Shown piece after piece: positions 26,562 through 38,760 of a stretch of DNA of 64,000 nucleotides. The DNA comes from Anabas testudineus (taxonomy: Eukaryota; Chordata; Actinopteri; Anabantiformes; Anabantidae): positions 1,798,001 through 1,862,000 of the forward strand of contig NC_046615.1 in NCBI RefSeq assembly GCF_900324465.2, in the 5' to 3' direction. Made by a program: the position numbers and the translations under genes. Within the stretch, counting starts at the first letter, position 1; each line of letters opens with the position of its first letter. The notes beneath the pieces were generated by a model. The model was not told the DNA's origin, made no database searches, and worked only from the letters and a program-made list of their open reading frames with translations.

Positions 26562-29252
26562 CTACCTCTCTATAAGAACAGGAGTTGGAGCAATCAGTGT
26601 CTCCTGTCTCAACAGTTCCAACCCTATCAGCCATTTCTGAGCCTCATCCACAGAATCGGCTGGAGAATGAGGAAAACAGACGATATTACGGTAATATACA
26701 GTCATTTGTCACTGGGAGATAATGTATCTGCTAGCTAAAACATAATAATCAGATGGGCTTTTTGAGCTTTTTACTCCTTTTTTTCACATAAGGAGAAGTT
26801 TTCAACATTTCCAGAAACTTCCTGGAACACAAGGTACATTATACAGAAAATGTGAATATACTGTAATCTATACTTGATCAAAACACTTGATGCTAGAGAT
26901 GCAGGTGTATGTCCTGTTACACATCTATGCTGCTTCTAGTCTGAATCAAACCTAACATTAATCTGTTAGTTTCCTCAGTGTCAAATTGTTTTAGAGTTTT
27001 ATCTTCTGTCCTGGAATATGGAGCATTAAAAGCATAGTTAAAGATAGAACTTAGTTAGCCTCTGTGTCAGCAAGACAACTGTGGAGATCAAGTGATCTTA
27101 GATCAAGTGATCAAGTCAGATGAAAATGGTAAATTATTCTTTCTTTTTAAGGAAATATGTCACTTTGACAAATATTGAAAACATAAGGCCTAAAAACAAC
27201 TGCAATTATATAATGATTAAAATCAATTAGAAATCTAATTCGGATTTTACACTAGGCTGGAAACACACTTAAATGTAGACTTCACCTCCCACACTGAGGG
27301 TGTTCAGAACAAACTGAGATCCATAGAAGATTGTGAAACAGGTATTCTCGTCGTGTTTGTCCTTGCCGTCTTTAAAACGTTCAAAGTCCTTGGAGTTCCT
27401 CCCTGCACGAATTTCTCTGATCTCAAACAGGTCCACTGAAACAAAGCACAAATATATCTAGGAATTAGTATTTTTCTAGTCATTATCAGCATCATCTCTT
27501 GGGAGGACATCATTTCAACTGTAGTCACCACAGCAAAACAGCACACTTGTTTTTCAGTTTCACACATTTTCAGCTCACAATGTCACTTTGCTGTTAGATG
27601 AGGACATGGTTAGATTTACACTTGAACACACTGCAATAAAGCAAGTCAACATATTCAAAGACTGACTAAATATCAACATATTTTCAGTATAACTGCTGTC
27701 ATGATAGAATTTAATGGAGAAAAAAATGTTCCCTAGGCATATCTACGACTAAAGGGTTAAGAACTGGAGAATGGCAGCCGGTAAATGCATTACATAAACA
27801 GAAAGGTGTTTATAGCAAGCAGATCATAGTTTCATTGTTTTAAATTTTCTATAAACAACTTAGCATGCTGTTGCAAAATGGCATTATAGAATAGCACATC
27901 AAATGGCCTCAAACTGTGTGATTCAAATGTCGACATCATTAGTATGCCAGTGATGATTCAGATACAAAAAAGCAGAGCTGAGAATCAGGTTTGTGACCAG
28001 CTAAGAAATGTGGGGAAGGAAATGACAAGAGCAGCTTTTCTCTCCTCCCTTTCATCTGAAGAAAACATACCTGTGTTGTTGAAGGCAGTCAGCAGCCAAC
28101 AGGATTAATATAAAAGTAAAAATGCACTTTAACAGAGATGAGTCAAAACGTGACTAACAAGGTCTGCAGGAGGCATCTGTGTGTGTGAGACAGCTTACAA
28201 GTCAGGTAAAATCAGCACCCCTCTCTAAACTCAAAATTCATAAAATATTAGTTTTCAAAATCCCATTAAAATACACTTAACTGGTAAAATGTAGCTATTA
28301 AAGCCAAGCATTTAAATGATGTAGTATTTCTACTGTAGCCAGTAGAGATACTACATCTTATTGCACTTGCACAACAAGTTCAACATTCAGCCATTTCCAT
28401 TTTATTTCATAACTAACGTGTTATGGCAAATGACACAAAACAGCGTACCCATTCTTTTGAATGTGCAGCTTGTACTAACCACTGATCAGATTTTCTGCAG
28501 TTGTAATCTTCATTTGTTGCTGAACACTAAAACGCCACTTTAAGAGCTGGTTTTCCCCAGTCACACAAAATTCCCACTATGACCTAATGGTATGCAGATA
28601 ATTTCTTTTTTCAATTATGCCCTATTGGAACAGCACCATCCTCTTGCTGTATACTATGGCAGGTTATGAACAGTTATCCGTGAACTACTGTAAACATTGT
28701 TCAGAGTTCATTGTTGTTTTAAGGCTTTTTCTTTGACAAAAGTTTGGTTTCGCATTTAGAAAAAACCCAGTGAACTGGCCAGACTGAAACCTGGCTGTTT
28801 CACTAGCTCCCAGCTTGCAAACACCTGTTCACCTCAAACTTTGGGCCTCTGACTATGTGTAACATGGGCACCCAACTGTGTCCTTGATACAAACAGAAAC
28901 AACAAATGTTTTGCAAATAATGTAAAGAGCACTGCATAGAAACTGCATCAGACAGCTGACAAAAATGATGCAGGATATTCCACTCAACTAATACTAATAT
29001 ATTGTTGCTGTGTTTAAAAAACATAGAAGATGCTGATAATGCTAATTTTTCTTTATGAATCTACTCACAGACACCATCAGTTCTGTCAGCGGTGCGTGTC
29101 CAAGCCACCTGCCGGGTCTCCATTATGACTTGGACAGTGAGTCGTTCTGCCTTTTGTCGAAATAGCGTCATGACCACGCCCATCTCCAGGTCCCGTTTGA
29201 TCAGAATCTTCTTGTACTCCGTCATCTCGCCCTGCTGCCCCGAACGAGCCAT
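8073..29252 (-). CDS. plcg2: Phospholipase C gamma-2, complete (32 coding exons, 1249 aa)
   Basis: This enzyme cleaves membrane PIP2 to diacylglycerol and IP3 downstream of immune receptor tyrosine kinases. Coding exons, 5' to 3' of the gene: 29252-29069, 27435-27286, 26659-26566, 26416-26369, 25694-25610, 24359-24279, 24188-24145, 24021-23949, 23572-23471, 23301-23183, 22706-22621, 21317-21200, 21048-20880, 20576-20481, 19480-19394, 19051-18888, 18209-18009, 16003-15881, 15798-15618, 15443-15375, 15275-15166, 15052-14956, 14856-14784, 14186-14014, 13708-13606, 10910-10707, 10350-10211, 10005-9897, 9759-9592, 8630-8542, 8376-8213, 8118-8073. All phases fit. The order is PH (about 10-125), EF hands, PLC-X (about 300-450; catalytic His in SSSHNTY, about 324, and VIYHGW, about 369), split PH, two SH2 (FLVR at GTFLVR, FLIR at GAFLIR), SH3 (about 760-825), PLC-Y and C2. 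Gamma-2 rather than gamma-1 is shown by RYPVTPEL and the C-terminus NNSKFYS. Tyrosines 743, 748, 1187 and 1207 match the human regulatory sites. The human enzyme has 1265 residues. Confidence 0.97.
8115..8120 (-). promoter_or_regulatory. Tandem (NAGNAG) splice acceptor of the last plcg2 exon
   Basis: The last exon is preceded by TGCAGCAG. Either AG keeps the frame, giving ...HR-S-RTKEKK or ...HR-TKEKK, so one residue could be optional in the tail. Confidence 0.6.
11976..12882 (-). mobile_element. Decayed Tc1/mariner-like element in a plcg2 intron
   Basis: The ends form imperfect inverted repeats: a left 'gctcatc', poly-A and 'gtcacac', and a right 'ggtggtgac', poly-T and 'ggatggg'. Minus-strand frame 12260-12487 reads a transposase fragment, [17 protein letters not shown], which matches the Tc1 catalytic-core phrase PTVKHGGGxxMxWGC. 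The rest is degenerate. The element lies in the roughly 2.7 kb intron between plcg2 exons 25 and 26. Confidence 0.75.
17189..17221. repeat. (CA)n microsatellite
   Basis: A CA dinucleotide tract inside a plcg2 intron. Confidence 0.9.
17825..17985. repeat. Repeated segment downstream of plcg2 exon 17
   Basis: Similar to 18665-18838, with shared phrases 'ttttgcctgatg', 'gaggcagacc' and 'cacgaaaa' in the same order and spacing. In the gene's direction each copy begins within a few tens of bases of a splice donor. Confidence 0.65.
18296..18439 (-). mobile_element. tRNA-derived SINE-like element
   Basis: Read on the minus strand, 18438-18376 has the plan of a tRNA head: an A-box-like TAGTTCAGCTG and a B-box-like GGTTTGTCTCC about 40 bases later. 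A non-tRNA body follows to about 18296. It lies in a plcg2 intron. The family is not named because it cannot be aligned here. Confidence 0.5.
18665..18838. repeat. Repeated segment downstream of plcg2 exon 16
   Basis: Partner of 17825-17985. It sits just downstream (gene direction) of the exon 16 donor, as its partner does for exon 17. Confidence 0.65.
19975..20210 (+). mobile_element. LINE 3' tail (fish L2/Rex type)
   Basis: Contains the common teleost LINE 3' untranslated phrases 'gaggcagatggccgcccacc', 'ctgctggaggtttct', 'ggattgttgggtttt' and 'ggcactataggaataaa'. It is 5'-truncated and lies in the plus direction inside a plcg2 intron. Confidence 0.7.
21400..21590 (+). mobile_element. LINE 3' tail, second intronic copy
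   Basis: Has 'gggagtttttcctctccact', 'gggttgttggattttct' and a terminal 'tagataaataaaattgaa'. It is the same family and orientation as 19975-20210. Confidence 0.7.
24483..24600. mobile_element. Possible DNA-transposon end fragment
   Basis: The string 'gtccataattatttggacag' resembles termini of fish Tc1-like elements. I see no matching inverted end nearby, so this may be a single truncated end. Confidence 0.35.
26486..26560. repeat. (TG)n microsatellite next to the plcg2 exon 3 donor
   Basis: A TG tract of about 70 bases, read as CA repeats in the gene's direction. It starts five bases beyond the exon 3 boundary (exon end 26566), so the donor GTAGAAA runs straight into the CA tract. Confidence 0.95.
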
Positions 29253-29254
29253 CT

Positions 29255-32200
29255 CTACAGCTGACACAGGACCGAAAGAAAACAGATGTTCATCCACTGG
29301 CAACTAACAATTGCTGCCACTGTAAAAGAGTAAGACTAGGAACTCCAGAAGTCCATGTTCAGCTCAAGACTTTTGAGTTTTGAGACTTTTAAAAAGAAAG
29401 CCTGTTTTACAGATTGGTGCTATGACCACGGGTGGGTTTTATGAATCAGTAATTTCTCAGAAATTCTGACTCATTTTGATCTTCTTAAAGCACATATAAT
29501 TTTAGAAATTGGATTTTAAATAGTTTTTTACTTACAGTTATATGTAAAATAAACAGGTTTCTGGTCCGTCGTTGTGTAACCTACAATACCCCTTGAAGTT
29601 TGGTGTAACTTACGGATGTCTATGCAGATATTCCATTAAGAAAAGCTGCTTCCAGTTACAATAGTCATTGGCAAAATTAAGAATATCTACACTGTATTTC
29701 TGATCAATCTGATGCTTATCTTTTAAACTTTAGGACATTTCTAACTAACCCCAAATTTTTAAACAGCACGCAATGTATACTGTTACATGCTAAACCATGC
29801 TACTGTATTAAGCAATTAACGAACTACTGAGGACAAACTGGGCTCAAGAGCGTTCCACAACAGAGAGCTCCAGGCTCAAGCTGGAGTATCTTGCATGTAG
29901 ATTTTGTTTGAAACAGCACATATAAGTAATTTAAGTCAATACTGGTCATTCATATATAGTATTTTGTTGTCCGAAGAATTTTAGGTTCACCATGAATAAC
30001 ATTCACAAGTGGTCAAGATCTGCAAGAAAGTAGGAAACTCTTCTCTGTCCTGTTACTGCCTCAAGGTATCAAACTCTGTTCCTCTGATCTAACACCGAAG
30101 CCCACTGTTAACAACCATGAACTCACCTTTTTGCATTTAATCCTGCTAGTGGTTGTTGCAAAAACTGCCAAAGACTTTTGGCACCTTACACCAAAGGAAG
30201 TTTGTGTAACCCATGTACTGTATGTGTTATACAAATCTTTACATTAGTTCAGAGAAATTGCAACATTACTGGAAATCTGCCAATGATGGCAATACGTGAA
30301 TCATGAGGCATGAGACGGCAAAATAAGACATAGGGCCTAAAGTGCAAAGACGGATAGTGTAAAAAAATATATAAACATACAAAAAGCTGATATTTAACAC
30401 ACCTATATACATAAATATATATAAAAAAACAGTCAGCAAAAAACACAAAAGCTTTAGACCACAAAGCTTCGAAGCTCAAAGCCACAAAAGTCCAGTAATA
30501 AAAATATAGTGTAATGAGTAATGTATTCGCCTACTTCCTTTAAAGAAGTCAACTGATCTTATGTTGTCATCTCCTGTCATTTTAACTCGAAAAAGCAATG
30601 TGGTCAGTTGAGTCAGGATGACAGAATTTGTTTGATCCAAATTGTGACAATTTCTCATATTTACCTAAAATAGACTGCCTAGAATGTGTATATCTGAGGC
30701 AGTCTTATGCTTATTTCTTCCCCTAATAATGCTTGCCAAGAATTAAATGACTCTTATTTTAGCATTGTTGCTACCTTAGGCTCAGCCGGGGGCTCAGAGG
30801 GCCATATACTGTACATAGGTCTGACTTTTTTACTGGTTATTTTCCTGATAAGTGAACGAATTAATATCTAGTTATCTGTAAAATGTCCAAGGTAAGATTG
30901 CAAGGTTTTACTGTCACAACTTATAAAGATGAATTGTTCTGACTGTGTTTTAACTTGTAATGATGACAAAAACAAGTGAAATTCTGAGAGTTCACTCATT
31001 AAGTTAAGTTCAGTTGGTAAAGAAAACAAACTAGAGTAGTAGTGTAGCATCACATACACAACCCACAGGTATTGGCTGTTATAAGATATCATATCTCTAA
31101 ATCAGCACCCAACAGGTTTGTGAGGCTTCAAGGATACAAACACCTGTTCTAGTGAGCAATATCAGAATAATAACAAAAACAGTCCATTCAGATTTATCAA
31201 AGGATTAACAGGTTTCCAGACCAGACACACACTGAGCCACATGATGATCTATCAACCTCCCTTCAGTGGAACAGGCTCCATAGGAAGATGACCAACAGAT
31301 TGCGTATGGTCTAAAAGAACATCACTAGTACTCACTTCCCAATTAACCTCTTACTCATATCAAATCAATAACTTAAATGTATCACCTTTCTAAATGTTAT
31401 TTTAGTAAATAGATCAAGAAACGTATAGAAAATAAAGTGTGTCAGATTTAGCAGGCTATTCAGTTAAATCAAGAAAGAAATCAGACATACTGACCAATAT
31501 CAGGGAGAAAAATACTCAATAAGAACATCTCTAGTTTGTAGTGTGCTCCAAAAACACTACATCCTATACATCTCAACATTGCTTTTATTAGCCACTTCCT
31601 GCAAAAATGCTGCTGTGTACTGGCATTTTTGTGTGTCCTCTCTCTGTCACGTACAACAGCAGTATAAATATCACATTCAAATGGCAGAGCTCAGATGCCT
31701 ATCTTATTGTGCTGATATCAGCCCTCTGCATTAGTTTGTCAGTGGCTGACCTTATTGTCATTATAATCACATATTCTGTATGTCGACAGTTTATTTACTC
31801 ACACAGTACATATATATGCTGTATCTTCATGATTTAGTTGCAAACATCATGAAGATAATTGTCTAGTGATTTTTTTGTTTTCAAGTTAGGTAGAACTCAA
31901 GTGGGCAACAAAGATCTGGAATATGAGTGTATAAGATAAAAACTATAATTACCACCTGATGGTTGTATGTCTTCATCAACCAGTCAAGTTGGTGTTTATG
32001 CGCATGTTTGTCCAGTTTCTATTCAAATTAGTTAATCTATGAGTTTTTGTACCAGTTGTAATGAAATTCTCTCTGGCCGTTCCTGATATATTGCATTGAT
32101 GAGGATTGGTGAAACAAGAATCTGATGAACATGAAGTGACTGCGACATTAACCTTTGGCAACCAAAATGTAAACAGATCATCACGGAGTCACAAATTGTA

Positions 32201-35200
32201 CAGCTATGGCAAATTTGAGAAAAAAATAACTTCAAGTGTTCTTAACATATCACATTCACTAGTATGGGCCACAATTAGATTAGTCAAGTCATGTACCTCA
32301 GCACATTTTTTAAGGTGCTCGTACCTCATTTCTTTACTCCATTACATTTCAGTGGCAGATACATTTCTTTCTACTCAACTACATTTATCTGACAATTTGA
32401 GTTACTTTGCATATTCAGATTCTTAATACAAAAGACTATTCAGCTAATAAATGTCAGGTGTTGACCCTATTGTCTTATTATTACGGATTACCCCGTTACA
32501 TGAAGTGCTTAAAATCTGCTCCACCTTTACTAGTTGCAACATTAGTGATATTTATACATAAATGCATCATTAATTGTAATACAGTGATAGGGAAGATAAA
32601 GTATATTGTTCTGAATCCATGTATCATCTGTTCATTTGTTTCTCAATTTAAAACAAAAAATCTAAAATCAATCAAAAATGAAAAAACAGATAAGAAGTGC
32701 TCATATTCCATTTGAATTTTTTCATTGGGAATTAGTGACATAGTGCCAAAAAGTGACACTGAGTGGCGTCCGCGGGACCGTGCACAGCCTGTTAAAAGAT
32801 GTATCTCCCAGTTTATCTGCGACCACAGTTGCAGAATATGTCAGCAGCAACAATTCAATAGAGTTAAAAGCATTTCATTTGACAGGTTTCTTTAATAGTA
32901 GCTACTCTGTCAGTTTATACTTGTACATAAAGATATAAATTGATTTCATTTTTTAAACTAAGACTCAGCCCTTTACACTTTTTGCAGTTCATCCACCTCT
33001 GGTAATTGGAAAGGGGTATTCGACCTGGTATGCCACAATAACTAATATTTAACTTGCAAATGACCCATAAGATATAAAAACAAAGTAGCACCGCAGGAAG
33101 ACGATGGTAGGAATACAGTAAATGTCAACAAAAGATAGAGGCAAACAGAAAGCCTCAAACACAAGTAACACCAAAATCTATTTACTCTATTTACTCAGTC
33201 TTCATATTTACATGGGACAGAAAAGAAATGTGCGTATATATAAGAGTTCAATGTAATCATTTTATCAAATGATGACATGTGCACTTGAATAACACATATG
33301 AAACCACATATTTATTATGTAAATAATCTATTGTCTGCTTTCACCAACACTAAAAGGAAACTTCAGTGCTAATGTCACAAAGTTAATGATTCACTGACAT
33401 TACTACACAATTATTTTTCTGTTTTTCCTGCTAAAACTTTACCCTTGTAAAGGGATTGTCCCCTGTTGGGAGCAGGGCAGCTTTATTTTAGACTAACAAA
33501 TTTCCTCCTACTGATGAAGCAGAAATGAACACTAATAACACTGTGTGAGAGCAGCCATGCCACTGCTGTATTAAGTAACCTGCTTCAGATAAACCTGCAA
33601 AGGCTACTGTATGAAACCAGGATGTAATAATCCACTGAGCTGTATTTTGTACAACAAAGGAGTAGCTATGTATACACAGGCACCTGAAAACTGTTAACAA
33701 CGAATTTCAAGAGAACTTCATTTGTTTTGCAAGCAGCTCTGCCTGTTGAATAGCACCATAACCACAACTGCAATGACTGCATGAGATTAAAAAACTATTT
33801 CCACACAGAATTTAGAATCAACGTAACAAAAAGACCAGAAGAAGTGGTTAAATGGCAACATGGATCATTTTTGCATGACAAACCAAATGTTTGTTAAACC
33901 ACAGGTCACTATGTCAGTGTGGTTTTAGATTAAAGTAAAAACAAACATAGTGTCAACACGAGTCTAAATAATAATGTAATAACCAACATTATATACATAA
34001 TATAGCTATATTCATTCAAGTAAAACATCTCCAGACCAAAGACAAGGACAGAAAATCCAGCAAATACAACACATGCAATAGATCAAAACACATTTTCTAT
34101 TCCCATCAACCCTGAATAAAATGATTGTGTTTCATGTCTAATAAATATCACAGCAAATATCTCCTCAGCCCTGTTTCGCCCCAATCTTTGGCGTCTTTCT
34201 GGTTTTACAGCACATTGAGTGGCAGAACTGGTAAAGAACATAACACAGTTAATTTGTTAATTTGTGGTCATTCTGTTAACACAAATACACTCAAAAAGGT
34301 CTTTTTGCTTGAGACAATAGGATGTTGATGAGATCAAACCAAAAGGTCCTTGTACCTAAGTGACCATGTAAGTTGTCAGATTACCACACCTTCATCATCA
34401 AACTGTGAAGGTTTGGATGGGTTTTAAGAAACAAACTTAGTTAGGTTTAGCTAAAAGATCATGGTTTGGCTTAAAATTCTTTAATGACATGACAACAAAT
34501 AAACATTTGAGGTTAAACAAAATTTCACACTGGAATTAAATGCTGACCCCCCCAGTGGATAATGCTACCTCGACCTCTAACGCAAAAGTTCACGCTCCAG
34601 TGAGCATTTTTAACACAACATCATCAAAGTCTGCCAAAATGGAAATGTTGCCAATTGTCCCAACCATATTCTGTATGTCCAGTGTATGGTCCCAGTATTC
34701 AGCTGTTTGCTCTGTCTAAGGTCTAATCCAAGACCTTCATGGATTAATCAAACTCAATGTTTGACCCCTTCTAAAACTATCATGTCTGCTGAAAATGATT
34801 TGCAACTAAACCAGACCTGTGAACTTGTATCATCTTAATGTTGTTGTTTATTGTATTAAGGAAAAGTGGGGTGGATGGAGCGCGTATAACGTGTTTGAGT
34901 CCAGAGTCCTGTGTGACATTGGGTTTGATAGCTAGTAAGGGGATTGTTTGAAATAATAATAAGAATAATGATAATAATTGGTTGCAATTACATTCCAGTA
35001 AAAAAGTCATCACAGTTGCAGTTTAGTTGGACAGAAATGTTATTTTCAGGAGACAAGGTTGTCTTGATGATCTATAATAGACCTTTTCACAGCAGACATT
35101 TTGACATGATGGCAGGAAAGCACAGGTGTCACTGACAACACTGACAATGGCTGCATTTATTCAGGTGGGCCGTGTCAATGACCCTTAAAGGAACCCAGCC

Positions 35201-36271
35201 TTTGTTAACCTGGGCTTTGTCTGCTATGACAAATCAAAGTGTCCACTGTGGAAAAGGGTGGACTGCTGGAAAGAAAAGGGCTATTTAAACCGTGGAGCTC
35301 CAGGCCATGAGGACCATCACTGCTCACTTACAGAGTGAGATCTGACTCTCCCACCAGGTCCTAGAAGACATGACAGAACTAAACCAACACGTTTCCGGCT
35401 CAGTCGTGACGAAGCCGAACTTTCTTTCCTCTGGATCATCAGGGCTGTGTGTCGGACAGCTGGACAGTGGAGGCCTGCTGTACGAAATGCGTTAGACTGC
35501 GCTGAGGTCGCTCATGTGTAACTGTGCATGGTTCAACGTTTCGTCGTTTTCTCCTCTTCATCTGCCTGGATCGCTTAAATGAACAACATGAGAGCAGACA
35601 GCTGTTCTGACAGCACTGTCAGCCTCCCAGCCTGAAGTCTGATCCATGGGATTGAATATCCTGCTTAATAAAGACACACTAAGGTGCCCGGAGCTGTAGC
35701 CGACTAACAACTGACGACTAAATATGACTGATCTCATGACTGAATTTGACTAAATGAACAGTATTAACACTTGTTCTGTGTTTCAAAACCTTCTGCAGAC
35801 CAACCAGTCTGAACAAAGACCCAGCATTAGGACAGAACAGTCTTTCTATCTGATCGAACTGAGCTAATGTCATGAATTACATCAGCAAATGTGAAGATCT
35901 ATTAAAAATGAAGCAGAATGGCGAAAACTAAAATCCAGTGGCTTCATAACAGAGCACTGGGGTTCAGGAGGAGTTCGGCTTCATATTTTATTCTGATAAG
36001 CCACTTTTCAGTCAGTCCAGAGAACAGCCATCACCAGCCTACACACACTACAGGCTGGGTAACACTGGAGCGGTACCCGCCGCCAGCAGCAGGTGGACCC
36101 GGGCGGCACCGCGCCAAGAGCCGCATCCAGCCGCTCGGTCATCTGCAGCCCCGCAGATACGCTGCTAGCAAAAAAGCGGATTTCCCCTCAGCTTACTTCA
36201 CTTTGCTGAAGCACGGCCACTTTATCTTCGTATGTTTTTTTTTAATTAAAGAAATAAAGTAAGAGGCTCAC
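29255..36271. other. Probable long first intron of plcg2
   Basis: A splice-acceptor-like sequence ending TGTAG lies two bases before the start codon (29252), which suggests the upstream leader is spliced. No coding exon is recognised in this AT-rich 7 kb. About 35190-35650 is less AT-rich and contains a TATTTAAA-like box near 35282, but no gene is identified there. Confidence 0.45.
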
Positions 36272-36350
36272 CTTCCAAGTAACACGGATCCGTTCCAGTC
36301 TACTAAGCAGCCACTTGTTTTCTAGCTATCATGGTTTGAAAGTTGTCAAA
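36272..36350 (-). promoter_or_regulatory. plcg2: Candidate non-coding first exon of plcg2
   Basis: The minus strand has a good splice donor, ACTTGGAAG followed by GTGAGCC, with the exon side ending at 36272. It lies in a locally CpG-rich area upstream of the coding start. The 5' boundary near 36350 is a guess. Confidence 0.4.
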
Positions 36351-36627
36351 TTAAGCCGGAGCGGATGTAGAGTGTTGACAAAAAGGCCAGACGCAAAACG
36401 GTCAGTTCCTCTCTCTCTGTACAAGGAAGTAAAAGTTAACTTGCATTATAGGCACAGACGACTAGTTTTTTTTTTTTTTTTTCGGGGACGGAAGCAAGGA
36501 CGGTATCTATGCAAACTACTGTCGAGCAGGCAGTGGCATCGGGCGGAAGGGTACGAGAGAGTCCGCTGTGAGCTGTCAGGATGTGAGCACTAACACTGTC
36601 CGATGTTAACATGTGCGCTGAGCGACG

Positions 36628-36698
36628 TCTCCAAACTTCTCCAAACTTCTCCAAACGTCTCCAAACTTCTCCAAACTTCTCCAAACTTCTCCAAACTC
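36628..36698. repeat. 10-base minisatellite, about seven copies
   Basis: The unit TCTCCAAACT is repeated head to tail with a single variant position in one copy (36658 area). It lies in the CpG-rich region upstream of plcg2. Confidence 0.9.
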
Positions 36699-36869
36699 CA
36701 GCTGTCATCGATCGTTAACCGGTGCGTGAGGAAACGTTCCCACATGTGCGCAGCTGGAGGGCGCAGACCCAGACCGGGCTTCACGCACCATCAATTAACA
36801 AGTGGTGGTTCTCAACGCGTGGAGCGAGGACTCCCGGTGGTCCTAAGCGAACACAGTCAATTCCCTTGA

Positions 36870-37779
36870 AATAAATAAGTAGATTTTACTATTATCTGTT
36901 ATTAGTGGTACAAGGAGTGGACAATTCAGCACTACCATGGGTAGAAGTACTTTAATATACTTTAATATTTATCTGTTACATTTAAATATTTAAATAGTTT
37001 TTGAAGGACAACATTTTTTAAAAGACAACTTTTGTAATTAGGCTACTGCTGGTGTAAAGTAGCTATAGCATGTTTGATTGATGTTTTTATTTTATTCTGG
37101 GGCTGTATTGATCGATTAGTTAAAACTGTTCAAATACATGTTATAATGCCTCTCTGGCCTTGTGTCTTTACATTGCCTATCTACACTCAGCACACTCGAC
37201 ACTAGCCATTATCAGATTACAATGAGAGATGATGCTCCCAAACCTACTAATCAAGCAGGAATTGTTGAAATTCTCTCATTGGTTTGAAGGATGTGTCTCA
37301 CTCAAAAACGTTTACGAGTGAATATCCAACACTTTCTCACCCCACAGAGTCAAATAATAACACGTCCCACCCACGCACTGTTTGCTGTCACTCCTTGATG
37401 CCAGGGCAATGACAAGAATCTGTCAGACCTCTAATCAAAACTGTTTTGGGGTAAAAACATGGTTTGATTGACATTACAGAGGGTTAGAGTTAGGCACAGA
37501 AACGTCAGTGTTAGGGTTAAGTTAAAAAATCAAATAAGTACTTCACAATCTTGTTACAATACACAATGTTACACTGTGAATTCTAAACAGTCAACATTAC
37601 CTAAAACAAGCTTATGTAAAGATTTTACTTTACATAATTCATTAAATCACATTTATTAAATCAGGCTAAGTTGGAAGTAATGTGACATTTGTAGCAACTT
37701 GGAATTTCTAAGTTATGTTTACTTGATCAGCAGTCAACTTTATTTGTCTTAACCAAGCTACTGTTACTTATCATTATTA
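36870..37779. other. Intergenic sequence, nothing recognised
   Basis: AT-rich sequence without a supported gene or repeat family. Confidence 0.4.
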
Positions 37780-38760
37780 GGTGCTTCAAAAATGACTTTC
37801 CATTTCATTCACACTGCCTCGTTTGCCACTCTGACCGAGGACACTGCATCCCCTCCTCCTCCTCTCAAACCATCCTACCACCTGCTCTCTAGATCCCATC
37901 CCCATCCTCACCTTCAAACAACTGCACCCACAATAATCCCAGCCATTATACAAATCATCAACACATCTCACAACAGGCACCTTTTCTACTTAATCTAAGC
38001 AGGCCCAGATTACACCACTCCTTAAGAAACCTACTCTTGAACTATCCCATGTGGAGAATTACAGACCTGTCTCTTTTCTCTCATTCCTGGCCAAGACCTT
38101 TGAACGATCAGTCTTCAATCAACTCACTGACTTCCTTTCTAGGAACGACCTTCTGGATGTCAACCAGTCCGGCTTTAAGAGTGGCCACTCCACAGAAACA
38201 GCAATCCTGAGGGTCGTTGAATTCCTGTACACTGCAAAAGCTGCAGCTCAGTCTTCCATCTTAATCTTACTTGATCTATCTGCAGACTTTGATATAGTCA
38301 ACCACCAGATCCTCCTGTCTGCACTTTGATTTGGGCATCACTGGTACAGCGCTGGCCTGGCTTCAGTCTTACTTGTCTGGGCATATTATGTTGGCAGGGG
38401 CAGGTTTCTCCCTGTAACTGCTTCTCCACTGTGGTGCTGCAGGGCTAAGTTCTTGGTCCTCTACTTCTGTATTACATCCCTAGGTTCCATCAACCAGTTG
38501 CATGGCTTTTCCTATTATTGCTAAGCTGAAAACACACACTTGTTCTTTCCACTGGATGACTCCACTGTACCATTACACATCTCTATTTGTCTCTCTGACA
38601 TCTCTGCTTGGATAAGAGAAAGGTATCTTTAACTCAGCCTCTCCAAGACAGAAGTTCTTGTCTTCCCAGCCAGACCTTCAATACAACATACAACTAACAA
38701 TACAAAATCAGCATCAACATAGGATTTTCAGTGATTGTGCCCACTGAGTCTGCCAAAAAA
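37780..38760 (+). mobile_element. L2-clade (Maui-like) LINE fragment
   Basis: Frame 38051-38329 encodes a reverse-transcriptase part with ENYRPVSFLSFLAKTFER, NQSGFKSGHSTETAIL and ILLDLSADFDIVNHQILL. These match the fingers and palm region of L2-clade LINEs, including the first catalytic Asp context (DLSAAFD in intact copies). Downstream pieces up to about 38690 ('cttgtcttcccagccagacc') continue the family in other frames. The frame stops after the first Asp motif, so the copy is broken and truncated at both ends. Confidence 0.8.

Larger units (their letters stand above)
36040..36830. promoter_or_regulatory. CpG-rich region, probable plcg2 promoter
   Basis: CG dinucleotides are dense here (for example around 36060-36180 and 36530-36830) against an AT-rich background. 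This is the only such island between plcg2 and the next gene, so I infer it is the plcg2 promoter. Confidence 0.45.

Noticed and set aside
26446-26738. Cys-Val and Thr-His repeat proteins (also near 48476-48781 and 17072-17432)
   Set aside because: They are translations of GT/CA microsatellites.
35190-35660. Possible separate gene or promoter with a TATTTAAA box
   Set aside because: No coding exon follows and it lies within the presumed first plcg2 intron. Open-chromatin data would be needed.
36436-36869. Repeat protein with FGEVWRSLEK or SKLLQTSPN units
   Set aside because: It is a translation of the 10-base minisatellite. No gene structure surrounds it.
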